Source: Chryseomicrobium excrementi | Lineage (GTDB): Bacteria; Bacillota; Bacilli; Bacillales_A; Planococcaceae | Length of the DNA: 64,000 nt | Assembly: GCF_002798305.1 (NCBI RefSeq) | Contig: NZ_PCGR01000001.1 | Coordinates: 310,001-374,000 of the forward strand | Direction: 5' to 3' | In this document: piece after piece, positions 9,671-18,934 of the stretch | Layout: each line of letters opens with the position of its first letter | Numbering within the stretch: the stretch's first letter is position 1 | Position numbers and translations under genes: made by a program | The notes under the pieces: model-generated | What the model was told of the DNA's origin: nothing | Seen by the model: only the letters and a program-made list of their open reading frames with translations | Database searches by the model: none

Positions 9671-9699
9671 TTTTGTAATGGCCGTTTCTATGCTATGAT
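9671..9699 (+). promoter_or_regulatory. Probable sigma-A promoter for nusB
   Basis: TTTTGT (9671-9676), 17 bp, TATGAT (9694-9699), 36 bp before the nusB start and after the yqhY terminator. The -10 is good; the -35 is weak. Confidence 0.5.
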
Positions 9700-9735
9700 G
9701 AAAGACATAGTGAACGTATAAAGGAGTCAACTTGA

Positions 9736-10113
9736 ATGAAAAGAAGAGAAGCGCGGGAACACGCGTTACGAGTACTATTCCAACTGGACCATTCGGACAT
9801 GGATGTACACGAAGCAATGCTGCACGTTACAGAAGAACACGATGTGTTTTATGAAAACCTCGTCAAAGGGACTCTTGCACACCGTGAAGAGATTGATGCA
9901 AGTTTAGCAGAGAAATTAGAGAACTGGTCTTTAAATCGCTTGCCTAAAATTGAACGAACAATTTTACGAATGGCCGTTTTTGAGATCAACCATACGGAAG
10001 ATACCCCAGGGGCCGTTGTGGTCAACGAAGCAATTGAACTGACAAAAGCATATGGAGACGAACAATCCAGCCGATTTGTAAATGGCGTATTATCGAAATA
10101 CATCAACAAGTAG
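9736..10113 (+). CDS. nusB: Transcription antitermination factor NusB
   Basis: A 125-residue all-helical RNA-binding protein that joins NusE and boxA RNA in antitermination of rRNA operons. It has the N-terminal KRREAREHALRVLFQLD arginine-rich boxA-binding helix and the C-terminal NEAIELTKAYGDEQSSRFVNGVLSKY family signature. The start follows AAAGGAG. It begins a compact run through folD, xseA, xseB, ispA, dxs and yqxC. Confidence 0.96.
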   Translation: MKRREAREHALRVLFQLDHSDMDVHEAMLHVTEEHDVFYENLVKGTLAHREEIDASLAEKLENWSLNRLPKIERTILRMAVFEINHTEDTPGAVVVNEAIELTKAYGDEQSSRFVNGVLSKYINK

Positions 10114-10124
10114 GAGTGTGCAAC

Positions 10125-10976
10125 ATGACAGCGACAATCATCGATGGCAAGGCAATAGCAGAACAAGTAATTGAAAAAGTAAAACACCGCGTATCCAAAC
10201 TTCAACAACAAGGGATCACACCAGGACTTACAGTCGTATTAGTTGGTGATGACGCAGCTTCTCAGACATATGTAGGAAGCAAGGAACGGACGAGTAAGCG
10301 CCTTGGAATGCATTCTTCAGTCATTCAAAAGCCTTCATCCATATCGGAACAAGAACTATTAGCAATCATCCAGGAGTTGAATGCATCTCCTGATGTACAC
10401 GGTATTTTGGTACAGCTACCTTTACCAAAACATATTGATGAGAATAAAGTGCTGCAAAGCATTGATCCTCAAAAAGATGTAGACGGTTTTCATCCTCTAA
10501 ATGTGGGTAAGCTGTTACTCGACCAACCAGGATTTATTCCTTGTACACCGTTTGGTATTATTCAATTACTTGACTATGCAGGCATTTCGATCGAAGGAAA
10601 ACATGCTGTTATCGTTGGTCGAAGTAATATAGTAGGAAAGCCGATGGGCCAACTGCTATTGAACCGTCATGCGACTGTTACATATACCCACTCTCGTACA
10701 CCAAACCTTAAAGAGTTCACGACACAGGCAGACATTCTAATAGTGGCAACAGGTCAGCCATCCATGATCACAGGGGAGCATCTCAAACCAGGTGCTACAG
10801 TGATCGATGTAGGTATCCATCGCGATTCTGATGGACGTCTTTCAGGGGATGTTGCGTTTGACTCTGCTAAAGAAGTAGCAGGAGCTATAACCCCTGTACC
10901 AGGTGGAGTCGGCCCTATGACGATAGCCATGTTGATGGAAAATACCTGTCTCAGTGCAGAACGACAAGCTGAATAA
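10125..10976 (+). CDS. folD: Bifunctional methylenetetrahydrofolate dehydrogenase / methenyltetrahydrofolate cyclohydrolase
   Basis: A 283-residue cytoplasmic enzyme interconverting 5,10-methylene-, methenyl- and 10-formyl-tetrahydrofolate with NADP. It shows the folate-site segment YVGSKERTSKRLGMHS (Tyr and Lys), VQLPLPKHID, the nucleotide-binding VIVGRSNIVGKPMGQLL, and the C-terminal TPVPGGVGPMTIAMLMENT. The start follows AGGAGTGTGCAAC, 11 bp after nusB; a GTG three codons upstream is inside the ribosome site. Length equals B. subtilis FolD. Confidence 0.97.
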   Translation: MTATIIDGKAIAEQVIEKVKHRVSKLQQQGITPGLTVVLVGDDAASQTYVGSKERTSKRLGMHSSVIQKPSSISEQELLAIIQELNASPDVHGILVQLPLPKHIDENKVLQSIDPQKDVDGFHPLNVGKLLLDQPGFIPCTPFGIIQLLDYAGISIEGKHAVIVGRSNIVGKPMGQLLLNRHATVTYTHSRTPNLKEFTTQADILIVATGQPSMITGEHLKPGATVIDVGIHRDSDGRLSGDVAFDSAKEVAGAITPVPGGVGPMTIAMLMENTCLSAERQAE

Positions 10977-10987
10977 GAACGACATGC

Positions 10988-11018
10988 CAAGCTTGTACAC
11001 CACGTACAAGCTTGTTTT
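10988..11018 (+). terminator. Hairpin with short T-run between folD and xseA
   Basis: CAAGCTTGTAC and GTACAAGCTTG form a perfect 11-bp stem around a five-base loop (10988-11014), followed by TTTT. It may end or attenuate nusB-folD transcription before xseA. Confidence 0.7.
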
Positions 11019-11039
11019 ACCGGGAAAGGGGAAATGTGC

Positions 11040-12404
11040 ATGAGCTCTGCGGCCAATTATTTGACAGTGTCAGCACTTACACGGTACATAAAACGAAAGT
11101 TTGATGCGGATCCTTATTTACGTAAAGTTTATGTGAAAGGGGAATTGTCAAATGTCAAATACCATTCCAACGGACATATCTACTTTACCTTAAAAGATGC
11201 CGGTGCTCGTATTGCTTGTGCGATGTTCGCCTCACAAGCTAGGGCTCTGTCTTTTCGTGCTGAAGAGGGAATGAACGTCTTTGTTACGGGTGATATTTCT
11301 GTCTACGAAAACGCAGGAAACTATCAATTTTATGCGAAAACTATGGAACCTGATGGTGTCGGTGCTCTATTCGTAGCTTATGAGCAGTTAAAACAAAAGC
11401 TTGAGAAGGAAGGCTTGTTTTCTCCAACTCGAAAACAACCATTACCTCCCCTACCTCGACACATCGGTGTCATCACGTCATCTACAGGAGCGGCCATTCG
11501 TGATATTTTGACCACTCTTGAGAGAAGGTTTCCATTAGCAAAAGTCACCGTAATCCCGACTTTAGTTCAAGGTCCTGGAGCCGCACCCGCAATTGTCAAA
11601 GCGATTGAAAGAATGAATGAGGTACCAGATGTTGATGTTTTGATAGTGGGGCGCGGAGGAGGGTCGATTGAGGACCTCTGGGCGTTTAACGAAGAAGCGG
11701 TTGCTCGAGCCATTGTAAAAAGCCGAGTGCCCATCATCAGTGCAGTAGGTCATGAAACGGACACGACGATTGCTGACTTTGTAGCGGATCTTCGTGCGCC
11801 GACTCCAACTGCAGCTGCCGAGCTTGCGGTGCCGGATCAACTTCAGTTGCTCCAGAACATCAGGAGTTTCTCCGACCGCATTACGCAACAGACACTCGGA
11901 AAAGTAAAACAGTCTCGAATTGACTTGCAGCGTGTGAAGCAGTCGGCTGTTTTTCAAGATGCTAGCAGACTCTACAGACCCTTTGTAGAACAACATCTTC
12001 GGATGACAGATCAATTGCAACAAACTACCATGCGTACAATCGAACGAGTAGGGCAGCAGCAAGAACGCTTAAGCCTTCGTCTCATGCACGTCTCCCCAGT
12101 GGAACGTATTCAGCGAGCGCAGCAGCAGATCGACACCATTCGTCAACGGATTCTTTATAGCACGCAGCAGCAAACTACTGCCAAAAAGCATCAACTTGTT
12201 AACCGGATTCGTACATTAGAGGCTTTGAGTCCGTTACAGACCTTACAAAAAGGGTTTCTATATGCAGAAAAAGAGCACGGAGTCGTAAAGACGATTGAGG
12301 AGATCCAGCCAAAGGACACACTCCAATTGCATTTTTACGACGGAACTGCGACTGTACAGGTACAATCTTTAGAAAAGGGTGGGAATCATGGAACGGACAT
12401 TTGA
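11040..12404 (+). CDS. xseA: Exodeoxyribonuclease VII large subunit
   Basis: A 454-residue catalytic subunit of exonuclease VII, which degrades single-stranded DNA from both ends. An N-terminal OB-fold (about 1-100, [20 protein letters not shown]) precedes the catalytic region with [31 protein letters not shown], and [14 protein letters not shown], followed by a long Gln/Arg-rich helical arm. Of two close ATGs the second has correct spacing from AAAGGGG and is used. The 3' end overlaps xseB by 17 bp. Confidence 0.96.
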   Translation: MSSAANYLTVSALTRYIKRKFDADPYLRKVYVKGELSNVKYHSNGHIYFTLKDAGARIACAMFASQARALSFRAEEGMNVFVTGDISVYENAGNYQFYAKTMEPDGVGALFVAYEQLKQKLEKEGLFSPTRKQPLPPLPRHIGVITSSTGAAIRDILTTLERRFPLAKVTVIPTLVQGPGAAPAIVKAIERMNEVPDVDVLIVGRGGGSIEDLWAFNEEAVARAIVKSRVPIISAVGHETDTTIADFVADLRAPTPTAAAELAVPDQLQLLQNIRSFSDRITQQTLGKVKQSRIDLQRVKQSAVFQDASRLYRPFVEQHLRMTDQLQQTTMRTIERVGQQQERLSLRLMHVSPVERIQRAQQQIDTIRQRILYSTQQQTTAKKHQLVNRIRTLEALSPLQTLQKGFLYAEKEHGVVKTIEEIQPKDTLQLHFYDGTATVQVQSLEKGGNHGTDI

Positions 12405-12585
12405 GCAAGCAATGAAACAACTTGAAGAAATCGTGCGTCGTCTAGAACAAGGAGATGTGCCATTAGAAGAGTCGATTGATCTCTATAAAAAAGGGATGGA
12501 ACTGTCTGCGGAGTGTTCAGCGAAACTCCAACAAGCAGAAAAGCAACTTGTACAGTTTATAGATGCAGAAGAGGAGGCAGACTAA
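12388..12585 (+). CDS. xseB: Exodeoxyribonuclease VII small subunit
   Basis: A 65-residue helical hairpin protein that decorates the XseA helical arms. The signature [20 protein letters not shown] followed by the [15 protein letters not shown] segment is unmistakable. The start MERTFEQ lies inside the end of xseA and follows AAGGGTGGG. It abuts ispA, whose GTG begins on the base after the xseB stop. Confidence 0.96.
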   Translation: MERTFEQAMKQLEEIVRRLEQGDVPLEESIDLYKKGMELSAECSAKLQQAEKQLVQFIDAEEEAD

Positions 12586-13470
12586 GTGAGTGAGCAAGTA
12601 AAATCATTTATTGCGAACAATCTGCCAGTTGTCGATGCGCATCTCATCCATGCAATTGACAACCAAGACATTGTCGAAACTTTAAAGAAATCGATGATTT
12701 ATTCTTTAGAGGCTGGTGGAAAGCGTGTGCGTCCGATGTTGCTTCTAGCTGTATTAGAGGAGTTTGGTACACCACTTGAAAAAGGTCTAGATGTGGCTTG
12801 TGCTTTAGAGTACATCCATACGTATTCGTTGATTCATGATGATCTGCCTGCGATGGACAACGATGACTTGCGACGTGGGAAGCCAACCAATCATGTGGTG
12901 TTTGGTGAAGCGACAGCTATTTTAGCTGGAGATGCACTTTTAACTGAGGCATTTCGTCTAATTGCCGCATCTAGCGACTATTCAGCAGAGCAAAAAGTAG
13001 AGTTACTGCAACTTCTTGCAGAGTCTGCAGGAGCACTTGGAATGGTCGGCGGCCAATTGATGGACATGGAAGCAGAAGGCAAGCGTGTAGAGCTTGAACA
13101 CTTACAAACGATCCACGCGAACAAGACAGGCGCATTGCTTCGCTTTAGTATTCTTGCAGGAGCGTTACTAGCTAATGCTGACCAAAGAGAACTACAAGCA
13201 TTGACGCGCTACGCAGAAGCACTTGGCGTGTTGTTCCAGATTCAAGACGACATTTTAGATGTGACGGCAGATTCGGATCAACTCGGAAAAACAGCTGGAA
13301 AAGATGAAGCGGCTAATAAAAGTACCTATCCTTCTTTACTGACTTTAGAAGGAGCTCTTAAGGAACGTACGCAGTACCATGAGCAAGCAATTGGTGCATT
13401 ACAGACTATTGAAAAGGCGGATGGCCTGCTAAAAAGTTTCGCAGACTACATAACCTTCCGCGAGAACTAA
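12586..13470 (+). CDS. ispA: Polyprenyl (farnesyl) diphosphate synthase
   Basis: A 294-residue trans-prenyltransferase that extends DMAPP with IPP to farnesyl diphosphate for undecaprenyl and quinone side chains. It has the first aspartate-rich motif [14 protein letters not shown] (about residue 84) and the second [10 protein letters not shown] (about 219), plus [13 protein letters not shown]. The start is GTG behind GAGGAGG, directly adjoining xseB. It lies next to dxs, so the pathway genes are clustered. Confidence 0.95.
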   Translation: MSEQVKSFIANNLPVVDAHLIHAIDNQDIVETLKKSMIYSLEAGGKRVRPMLLLAVLEEFGTPLEKGLDVACALEYIHTYSLIHDDLPAMDNDDLRRGKPTNHVVFGEATAILAGDALLTEAFRLIAASSDYSAEQKVELLQLLAESAGALGMVGGQLMDMEAEGKRVELEHLQTIHANKTGALLRFSILAGALLANADQRELQALTRYAEALGVLFQIQDDILDVTADSDQLGKTAGKDEAANKSTYPSLLTLEGALKERTQYHEQAIGALQTIEKADGLLKSFADYITFREN

Positions 13471-13550
13471 CTTCTCGCTGTATTTTAGCGTCTGATATTG
13501 CTATCATTAGAACTACCTATAAATTCAGGAATAACAAGATAAGGTGTGTG

Positions 13551-15440
13551 ATGGAAGTGGATCTGAATACTATAACTAGTCCATCCTTTTTAAAAACTAT
13601 GACAAATGAAGAGCTTGAATCTCTAAGCCAAGACATTCGAGACTTCCTAATTGAAAAATGTTCTATAACAGGTGGTCATATTGGACCAAACCTGGGTGTT
13701 GTTGAACTGACACTCGCTTTGCATAAAGCATTCAATTCACCTGAAGACAAGTTTATTTGGGATGTCGGGCATCAAGCCTACGTCCATAAAATTTTGACGG
13801 GGCGTGCCGACCAGTTTGACACACTTCGTCAATTTAAAGGGTTATGTGGATTCCCAAAACGTGTAGAGAGTGAACACGACGTCTGGGAAGCGGGGCACAG
13901 TTCTACATCTCTTTCAGCGGCAATGGGGATGGCAAAAGCACGTGATGTGCTTGGAAAATCCAATCATGTCGTTCCCATCATTGGTGATGGTGCTTTAACA
14001 GGCGGAATGGCACTAGAAGCGTTGAATCATATCGGACATGAAAAAACGAAGATGATTGTTATTTTGAATGACAATGAGATGTCGATTGCACCTAATGTCG
14101 GTGCACTTCATAACATCTTAGGCAAACTTCGCACACACGGTTCGTATAACAAAGCTAAAGATGATCTCGAATATTTAATGAAAAAGATTCCAGCAGTTGG
14201 CGGTCGCATTGCGGCTACTGCTGAAAAAGTCAAAGACAGTTTAAAATATTTGATGGTATCGGGTGCGTTTTTCGAAGAGATGGGCTTTACGTATCTAGGT
14301 CCAATTAATGGGCATGATTTTGAAGACTTAGAAGAAAACCTTAAGTTTGCTAAAAGTGCTGACGGTCCGGTGGTTCTTCACGTCTTGACGAAAAAAGGAA
14401 AAGGCTACAAACCAGCGGAGCTGGATACGGTTGGAACGTGGCACGGAACCGGTCCTTACAAAATGGAAACAGGAGATTTTGTAAAGTCATCTGCTAAAGG
14501 TCCATCATGGAGTGGTTTGATTTCGGAGACGGTTCGCAAATTGGCACGTGAAGACAAACGCATTGTTGCAATCACACCTGCTATGCCGGTCGGATCAAAA
14601 CTTGAAGGCTTTGCTTCTGAATTCCCTGACCGTATGATTGATGTGGGAATTGCAGAACAGCATGCCATTACGATGGCTGCCGGTATGGCAATGGATGGTA
14701 TGAAACCTTATGTAGCCATTTATTCAACCTTCTTACAACGTGCCTACGATCAAATGCTTCACGATGTGTGTCGTCAAAACTTAAACGTTTTCCTTGGAAT
14801 CGACCGTGCAGGCTTAGTAGGTGCAGACGGTGAGACGCACCAAGGTGTTTACGATATTGCGTTTTTACGCCATATGCCGAACATGGTGATTATGATGCCT
14901 AAAGACGAAAACGAAGGCCAACATATGGTGAAGACCGCTATCGAATACAATGATGGTCCTATTGCTCTTCGTTATCCTCGTGGAAACGGTTTAGGTGTCC
15001 CGATGGATGAAGAATTGAAGACGATTCCAATTGGCTCTTGGGAAGTCCTTGAAGAAGGAACGTCCGCTGCCATCTTGACATTCGGAACTACGATTCCTAT
15101 GGCCTTACAAGCTGCTGAAGAATTGAGAGAAGAAGGCATTTCTGTAGAAGTGGTGAATGCACGTTTCATTAAACCACTTGATGGTGCCATGTTAGATTCT
15201 CTTGCTGCCCGTCAGATTCCTCTAGTGACACTTGAAGAAGCTGTCTTGCAAGGTGGATTTGGAAGTAGCGTATTAGAATACTACAATGAACAGCAGCAAG
15301 ATGTGAATGTGACTCGAATTGGGATTCCAGATGCTTTCATCGAACATGGTGATGTTCCTGAACTGCTGAATGAGATTCATATCTCCGTTGCGGATTTGAA
15401 AAAACAGATTAAGTCACAGCTACAGCAGGCGACGGTGTAA
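13551..15440 (+). CDS. dxs: 1-deoxy-D-xylulose-5-phosphate synthase
   Basis: A 629-residue thiamine-diphosphate enzyme condensing pyruvate and glyceraldehyde-3-phosphate at the entry to the MEP isoprenoid pathway. Landmarks are [24 protein letters not shown], the TPP/Mg motif [15 protein letters not shown]...NDNEMSI, the pyrimidine-domain [15 protein letters not shown], and [16 protein letters not shown]. The ATG at 13551 is favoured over an adjacent GTG; the ribosome site is AAGG. Its stop overlaps the yqxC start by one base. Confidence 0.97.
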   Translation: MEVDLNTITSPSFLKTMTNEELESLSQDIRDFLIEKCSITGGHIGPNLGVVELTLALHKAFNSPEDKFIWDVGHQAYVHKILTGRADQFDTLRQFKGLCGFPKRVESEHDVWEAGHSSTSLSAAMGMAKARDVLGKSNHVVPIIGDGALTGGMALEALNHIGHEKTKMIVILNDNEMSIAPNVGALHNILGKLRTHGSYNKAKDDLEYLMKKIPAVGGRIAATAEKVKDSLKYLMVSGAFFEEMGFTYLGPINGHDFEDLEENLKFAKSADGPVVLHVLTKKGKGYKPAELDTVGTWHGTGPYKMETGDFVKSSAKGPSWSGLISETVRKLAREDKRIVAITPAMPVGSKLEGFASEFPDRMIDVGIAEQHAITMAAGMAMDGMKPYVAIYSTFLQRAYDQMLHDVCRQNLNVFLGIDRAGLVGADGETHQGVYDIAFLRHMPNMVIMMPKDENEGQHMVKTAIEYNDGPIALRYPRGNGLGVPMDEELKTIPIGSWEVLEEGTSAAILTFGTTIPMALQAAEELREEGISVEVVNARFIKPLDGAMLDSLAARQIPLVTLEEAVLQGGFGSSVLEYYNEQQQDVNVTRIGIPDAFIEHGDVPELLNEIHISVADLKKQIKSQLQQATV

Positions 15441-16252
15441 TGGCTCAAGTTCCAAAAGAAAGAGCAGATATCTTGCTCGTTGAAAAACAACTGTTTGCTT
15501 CACGAGAACAAGCCAAACGCGCTATCATGGCCGGTCAAGTTTATGTGGATGAGATGCAGATCATGAAACCAGGCGAGAAAGTAGCGATTTCTAGTGAATT
15601 TGTATTAAAAGGGCAGCGACTTCAGTACGTGAGTCGCGGAGGTCTAAAGCTTGAAAAAGCGATTGAAGTGTTCGCTATTCAAGTCAAAGATGCCATTCTT
15701 CTCGACATTGGATCTTCAACAGGGGGCTTTACAGATTGTGCTCTACAAAATGGTGCGCGTCACGCTTATGCACTAGATGTTGGGTACAATCAGCTCGATT
15801 GGAAAATTCGCAGTGATGAGCGCGTGACTGTTATGGAACGTACAAACTTCCGATACAGTAAGCCAGAAGATTTTGAAGTTGGATTGCCAACACTTGCTAC
15901 GATTGATGTCTCGTTCATCTCGTTAAATTTGATATTTCCGCCACTCGCTTCCATTTTAGTTGATGGAGGAGAAGTAGTGGCCCTCGTGAAACCACAGTTT
16001 GAAGCTGGGAAAGACCGAGTTGGTAAAAAAGGTATTGTTCGCGATGCTAAAGTACATCTAGATGTGTTAGAACAAGTGGCGGGTTTTGCAGAACAAGCAG
16101 GGTTTGCAGTTGAAGCCGCTACTTTCTCTCCTATTACAGGTGGAGAAGGCAACATCGAATTTTTATTCTATTTAAAAAAAGCACAAGGTCTCGTGTCTCG
16201 TCCTGACTTTAAACAGGTCGTGGAAGAGGCACATAGATCATTAAATCAATAA
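15440..16252 (+). CDS. yqxC: TlyA family rRNA (cytidine-2'-O)-methyltransferase (YqxC)
   Basis: A 270-residue protein with an N-terminal S4 RNA-binding domain (about 6-65, ERADILLVEKQLFASREQAK) and a FtsJ/RrmJ-type SAM methyltransferase domain (LDIGSSTGGFTDCALQ, ALDVGYNQLDW, and the K-D-K-E type catalytic surface). TlyA homologs methylate ribose in rRNA; some are described as hemolysins, but no secretion signal is present. Its ATG overlaps the dxs stop and it precedes ahrC-recN as in B. subtilis. Confidence 0.92.
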   Translation: MAQVPKERADILLVEKQLFASREQAKRAIMAGQVYVDEMQIMKPGEKVAISSEFVLKGQRLQYVSRGGLKLEKAIEVFAIQVKDAILLDIGSSTGGFTDCALQNGARHAYALDVGYNQLDWKIRSDERVTVMERTNFRYSKPEDFEVGLPTLATIDVSFISLNLIFPPLASILVDGGEVVALVKPQFEAGKDRVGKKGIVRDAKVHLDVLEQVAGFAEQAGFAVEAATFSPITGGEGNIEFLFYLKKAQGLVSRPDFKQVVEEAHRSLNQ

Positions 16253-16285
16253 ACTATGGGCGGAATCCGCCCATAGTTTTTTTCG
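16251..16285 (+). terminator. Terminator downstream of yqxC
   Basis: AAACTATGGGCGG and CCGCCCATAGTTT form a perfect 13-bp stem with a three-base loop (16251-16279) followed by TTTTTCG. It overlaps the last base of the yqxC stop codon. Confidence 0.9.
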
Positions 16286-16291
16286 TAACAC

Positions 16292-16320
16292 TTGTGAGCA
16301 TCCACTCAGAATGATACTGT
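16292..16320 (+). promoter_or_regulatory. Probable sigma-A promoter for ahrC-recN
   Basis: TTGTGA (16292-16297), 17 bp, TACTGT (16315-16320), immediately after the yqxC terminator and 44 bp before the ahrC start. Confidence 0.5.
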
Positions 16321-16363
16321 ATTACTACTAAGGTATAAATATACAGTCAATGGAGTGAAGAAC

Positions 16364-16813
16364 ATGAATAAAGGCCAACGCCACATTCGGATTCGAGACA
16401 TCATTTCAAACAATGAAGTGGAAACTCAAGACGATTTAGTAGATATTTTAAAAGCAGAAGGATTTACGATTACACAGGCTACGGTATCACGTGATATTAA
16501 AGAGCTACATTTAGTAAAGGTGCCATTGCCAGATGGTCGCTACAAATATAGCCTACCTGCAGATCAACGCTTTAATCCGATGCAAAAATTAAAACGAGCT
16601 TTAACAGATGCATTTGTCTCCATTGATGGAGCCAGTCACTTTTTAGTGATGAAGACCCTGCCTGGAAATGCCCATGCCATCGGATCTCTGATCGATTACT
16701 TGGATTGGGAAGAGATTTTAGGGACGATTTGTGGAGATGATACATGTCTTATTTTATGCAGACAAGAAAGCGACCGCGATGACGTCAAGAAACGGTTGCT
16801 CGAGATGCTTTAA
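16364..16813 (+). CDS. ahrC: Arginine repressor/activator ArgR (AhrC)
   Basis: A 149-residue hexameric regulator that represses arginine biosynthesis and activates catabolism when arginine binds. The N-terminal winged helix contains [15 protein letters not shown] followed by [18 protein letters not shown]; the C-terminal oligomerisation domain has the arginine-site [14 protein letters not shown]. The ATG follows TGGAG by eight bases; an earlier in-frame GTG overlaps that site. Length equals B. subtilis AhrC. argGH at 46.8 kb is a probable target. Confidence 0.96.
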   Translation: MNKGQRHIRIRDIISNNEVETQDDLVDILKAEGFTITQATVSRDIKELHLVKVPLPDGRYKYSLPADQRFNPMQKLKRALTDAFVSIDGASHFLVMKTLPGNAHAIGSLIDYLDWEEILGTICGDDTCLILCRQESDRDDVKKRLLEML

Positions 16814-16830
16814 GAGGAGAGGGTTCCTAT

Positions 16831-18510
16831 ATGTTATCGGAGTTATCAATCCGCAATTTTGCAATTATAGATGAATTGACAGTCAGTTTTAATGAGGGTC
16901 TGACCGTATTAACAGGAGAGACAGGTGCAGGGAAGTCGATCATTATCGATGCCGTGCAATTGTTATGTGGTGCGCGTGGGTCTTCTGAATTCATTCGACA
17001 CGGGGCAAAAAAAGCGGAATTAGAAGGGTTGTTTTCTTTAGATTCCACTGCCCACTCAAGCTACAAAAAGCTTGAGGAGCTAGGCATTCCTGCAGATGAA
17101 GAAAGCATTGTGTTGCGTCGAGAACTCAATGCGAATGGAAAAAGCACATGCCGAATCAACGGTAAGCTTGTCACGATTGGCCTCTTGCGTGAAGTCGGAA
17201 CGACGCTTGTGGACATCCACGGGCAGCATGAAAGCCAAGAACTGATGGACGAACGGTCTCATATTGACTTACTAGATCAATTTGCTTCAAAACAGTTAGT
17301 TACAGCGAAAGAGAGCTATACGGATGTCTACACTACTTATCAAAAAACGAAAAAACGCCTTCATTCCCTTCAGCTCGATGACCAAGAAATGACTCACCGA
17401 ATGGATCTGTACCGTTTTCAATTGAATGAGATCCAAGAAGCAGAATTGTCGGGTGGAGAAGAAGAAGCGTTGACGTTAGAGCGTACGGAAATGATGAACT
17501 ACTCCAAGCTTGTCGAAAAGCTACAGACTGCCCAGCAAGCATTGTCTTCAGAATCGGCAGCGATGGATTACCTGGGAGTCTCGATGAATGCACTTCAGGA
17601 TATCTCGAATGTGAACGGCACGTATCAGAAGATCAGCGAAGAGTTTGCAAACGCCTATTTCATCTTGGAAGATCTGCAATCCCAAATTCAATCACAAATC
17701 GATTCGTTGGAATTTGACGAAGAGCGGATGCAAGTTGTTGAAGATCGACTGGCACTTATCCAGACATTAAAACGTAAATATGGACAATCTGTAGATGAAG
17801 TCATCGCTTATGGCGAAAAGATTGAACGGCAACTAGATCAATTAACAAATCGAGATGTAGAAATTGCACAACTCGAGAAAAAATTGTCTCAAATTGAGCA
17901 GGATCTCGAAGTAGAAGCTGCTGAACTGTCTGCTATTCGAAAGGAGACAGCAAATGAGCTTAGTGAACGCATCATGGAACAGCTAAGTGCACTTTATATG
18001 GACCGAGCTGTAATGGACGTTCGAGTTGAGCCGACTGCAACTTACACAGACAACGGCAAGGATCATGTTGTTTTTTATATAGCAACTAACGTTGGCGAGC
18101 CTTCCAAACCGCTTACTAAAATTGCATCAGGTGGAGAACTGAGTCGCATTATGCTAGCACTTAAAAGCATCTTCTCAAAACATCAGGAAATCACATCCAT
18201 TATTTTTGACGAGGTCGATACGGGTGTCTCCGGACGTGTTGCGCAGGCTATAGCTGAAAAAATTGGAGAGATCGCCAAAGATTCACAAGTGCTTGTCATT
18301 ACGCACCTGCCACCTGTGGCTGCCATTGCTGACACACATCTGCGTATAGAAAAGCATGTTCAAGAAGACCGCACGAAGACAACAATTCAAGAGTTGACAC
18401 ACTCGGAACGTACGGAAGAGTTAAGTCGGATGATGGCGGGAGAAGTGATTACCGAAATCACACTGCATCATGCGGCAGAACTACTAAAACAAGCACAAGC
18501 GAAGAAATGA
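16831..18510 (+). CDS. recN: DNA repair protein RecN
   Basis: A 559-residue SMC-like ATPase that acts early at double-strand breaks. The N-terminal Walker A (LTGETGAGKSIIIDAVQLL, about residue 29-47), long central coiled coils (about 150-380) and C-terminal signature ASGGELSRIMLALKSI with Walker B IIFDEVDTGVSGRVAQ are all present. The start follows AGGAGAGG. It is co-directional with ahrC and ends in a terminator at 18540. The spoIVB gene that normally follows in spore formers is absent. Confidence 0.96.
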   Translation: MLSELSIRNFAIIDELTVSFNEGLTVLTGETGAGKSIIIDAVQLLCGARGSSEFIRHGAKKAELEGLFSLDSTAHSSYKKLEELGIPADEESIVLRRELNANGKSTCRINGKLVTIGLLREVGTTLVDIHGQHESQELMDERSHIDLLDQFASKQLVTAKESYTDVYTTYQKTKKRLHSLQLDDQEMTHRMDLYRFQLNEIQEAELSGGEEEALTLERTEMMNYSKLVEKLQTAQQALSSESAAMDYLGVSMNALQDISNVNGTYQKISEEFANAYFILEDLQSQIQSQIDSLEFDEERMQVVEDRLALIQTLKRKYGQSVDEVIAYGEKIERQLDQLTNRDVEIAQLEKKLSQIEQDLEVEAAELSAIRKETANELSERIMEQLSALYMDRAVMDVRVEPTATYTDNGKDHVVFYIATNVGEPSKPLTKIASGGELSRIMLALKSIFSKHQEITSIIFDEVDTGVSGRVAQAIAEKIGEIAKDSQVLVITHLPPVAAIADTHLRIEKHVQEDRTKTTIQELTHSERTEELSRMMAGEVITEITLHHAAELLKQAQAKK

Positions 18511-18539
18511 CTAAATAGAAAAATTGTACTACACATTCT

Positions 18540-18583
18540 TCACCTCCTTTGATGCACACTAGCAAAAAGGAGGTGATTTTTTT
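18540..18583 (+). terminator. recN terminator whose 3' arm is a perfect Shine-Dalgarno
   Basis: TCACCTCCTTT (18540-18550) pairs perfectly with AAAGGAGGTGA (18566-18576) around a 15-base loop, followed by seven T. The left arm is identical to the 16S rRNA anti-Shine-Dalgarno region, and the right arm to its full complement, placed 8 bases before an ATG at 18585. The hairpin can therefore act as terminator and as ribosome-site lock. Confidence 0.8.
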
Positions 18584-18584
18584 A

Positions 18585-18730
18585 ATGAAAAAAAACTGCT
18601 CCTTATTGCAGGGCTTTGGATTCTTCCGACACATGCTAAAGAGTGGGTAGTGCATCCCCTGGAAGTAGAACAAGTCGAGCAATTCACGTTAACGATTCAA
18701 TCAATTAAAAAAAATTCGTTTTTTAGTTAA
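18585..18730 (+). pseudogene. Short signal-peptide-like reading frame broken in an A-tract
   Basis: ATG 18585 is followed by eight A; read directly it stops after 22 codons. With one more A (or two fewer) it becomes a 47-48 codon frame, MK(K)K then LLLIAGLWILPTHA, KEWVVHPLEVEQVEQFTLTI and QSIKKNSFFS, with a signal-peptide-like start and a stop at 18730. It occupies the position of spoIVB between recN and spo0A. It may be a spoIVB 5' remnant, a slippage-controlled small protein, or a sequencing error in the homopolymer. No family is recognised with confidence. Confidence 0.4.
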
Positions 18731-18800
18731 GTCACTGATTATTTGGCTGTGTTTTTAGTAGAGAAGATTTGACGAAAACGGTATACAAGAGAGAAGATTA

Positions 18801-18808
18801 TTCGACAA
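18801..18808 (-). promoter_or_regulatory. Perfect 0A box upstream of spo0A
   Basis: TTCGACAA, the complement of the Spo0A binding consensus TTGTCGAA, lies 127 bp before the spo0A start. Autoregulation by Spo0A~P is known in Bacillus and is inferred here. The rest of the 18731-18934 gap shows only the promoter listed next. Confidence 0.6.
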
Positions 18809-18869
18809 TTTAACGATTCTGTGTCAGAACTTGTAAGGAAAGCAAGAGATTAAACTACAAAAGAATGAT

Positions 18870-18899
18870 TTAACTTAACTAGTACTTTCTTTTTACTAT
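18870..18899 (+). promoter_or_regulatory. Probable sigma-A promoter for spo0A
   Basis: TTAACT (18870-18875), 18 bp, TACTAT (18894-18899), 35 bp before the chosen start. No convincing sigma-H promoter was seen. Confidence 0.45.
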
Positions 18900-18934
18900 G
18901 TAAGTAGATTGATACAGAACAGGGGATGAATGTA

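Noticed and set aside
18838-18866. Sigma-H promoter for spo0A
   Set aside because: AGGAAA and GAAT are present but the spacing is several bases too long.
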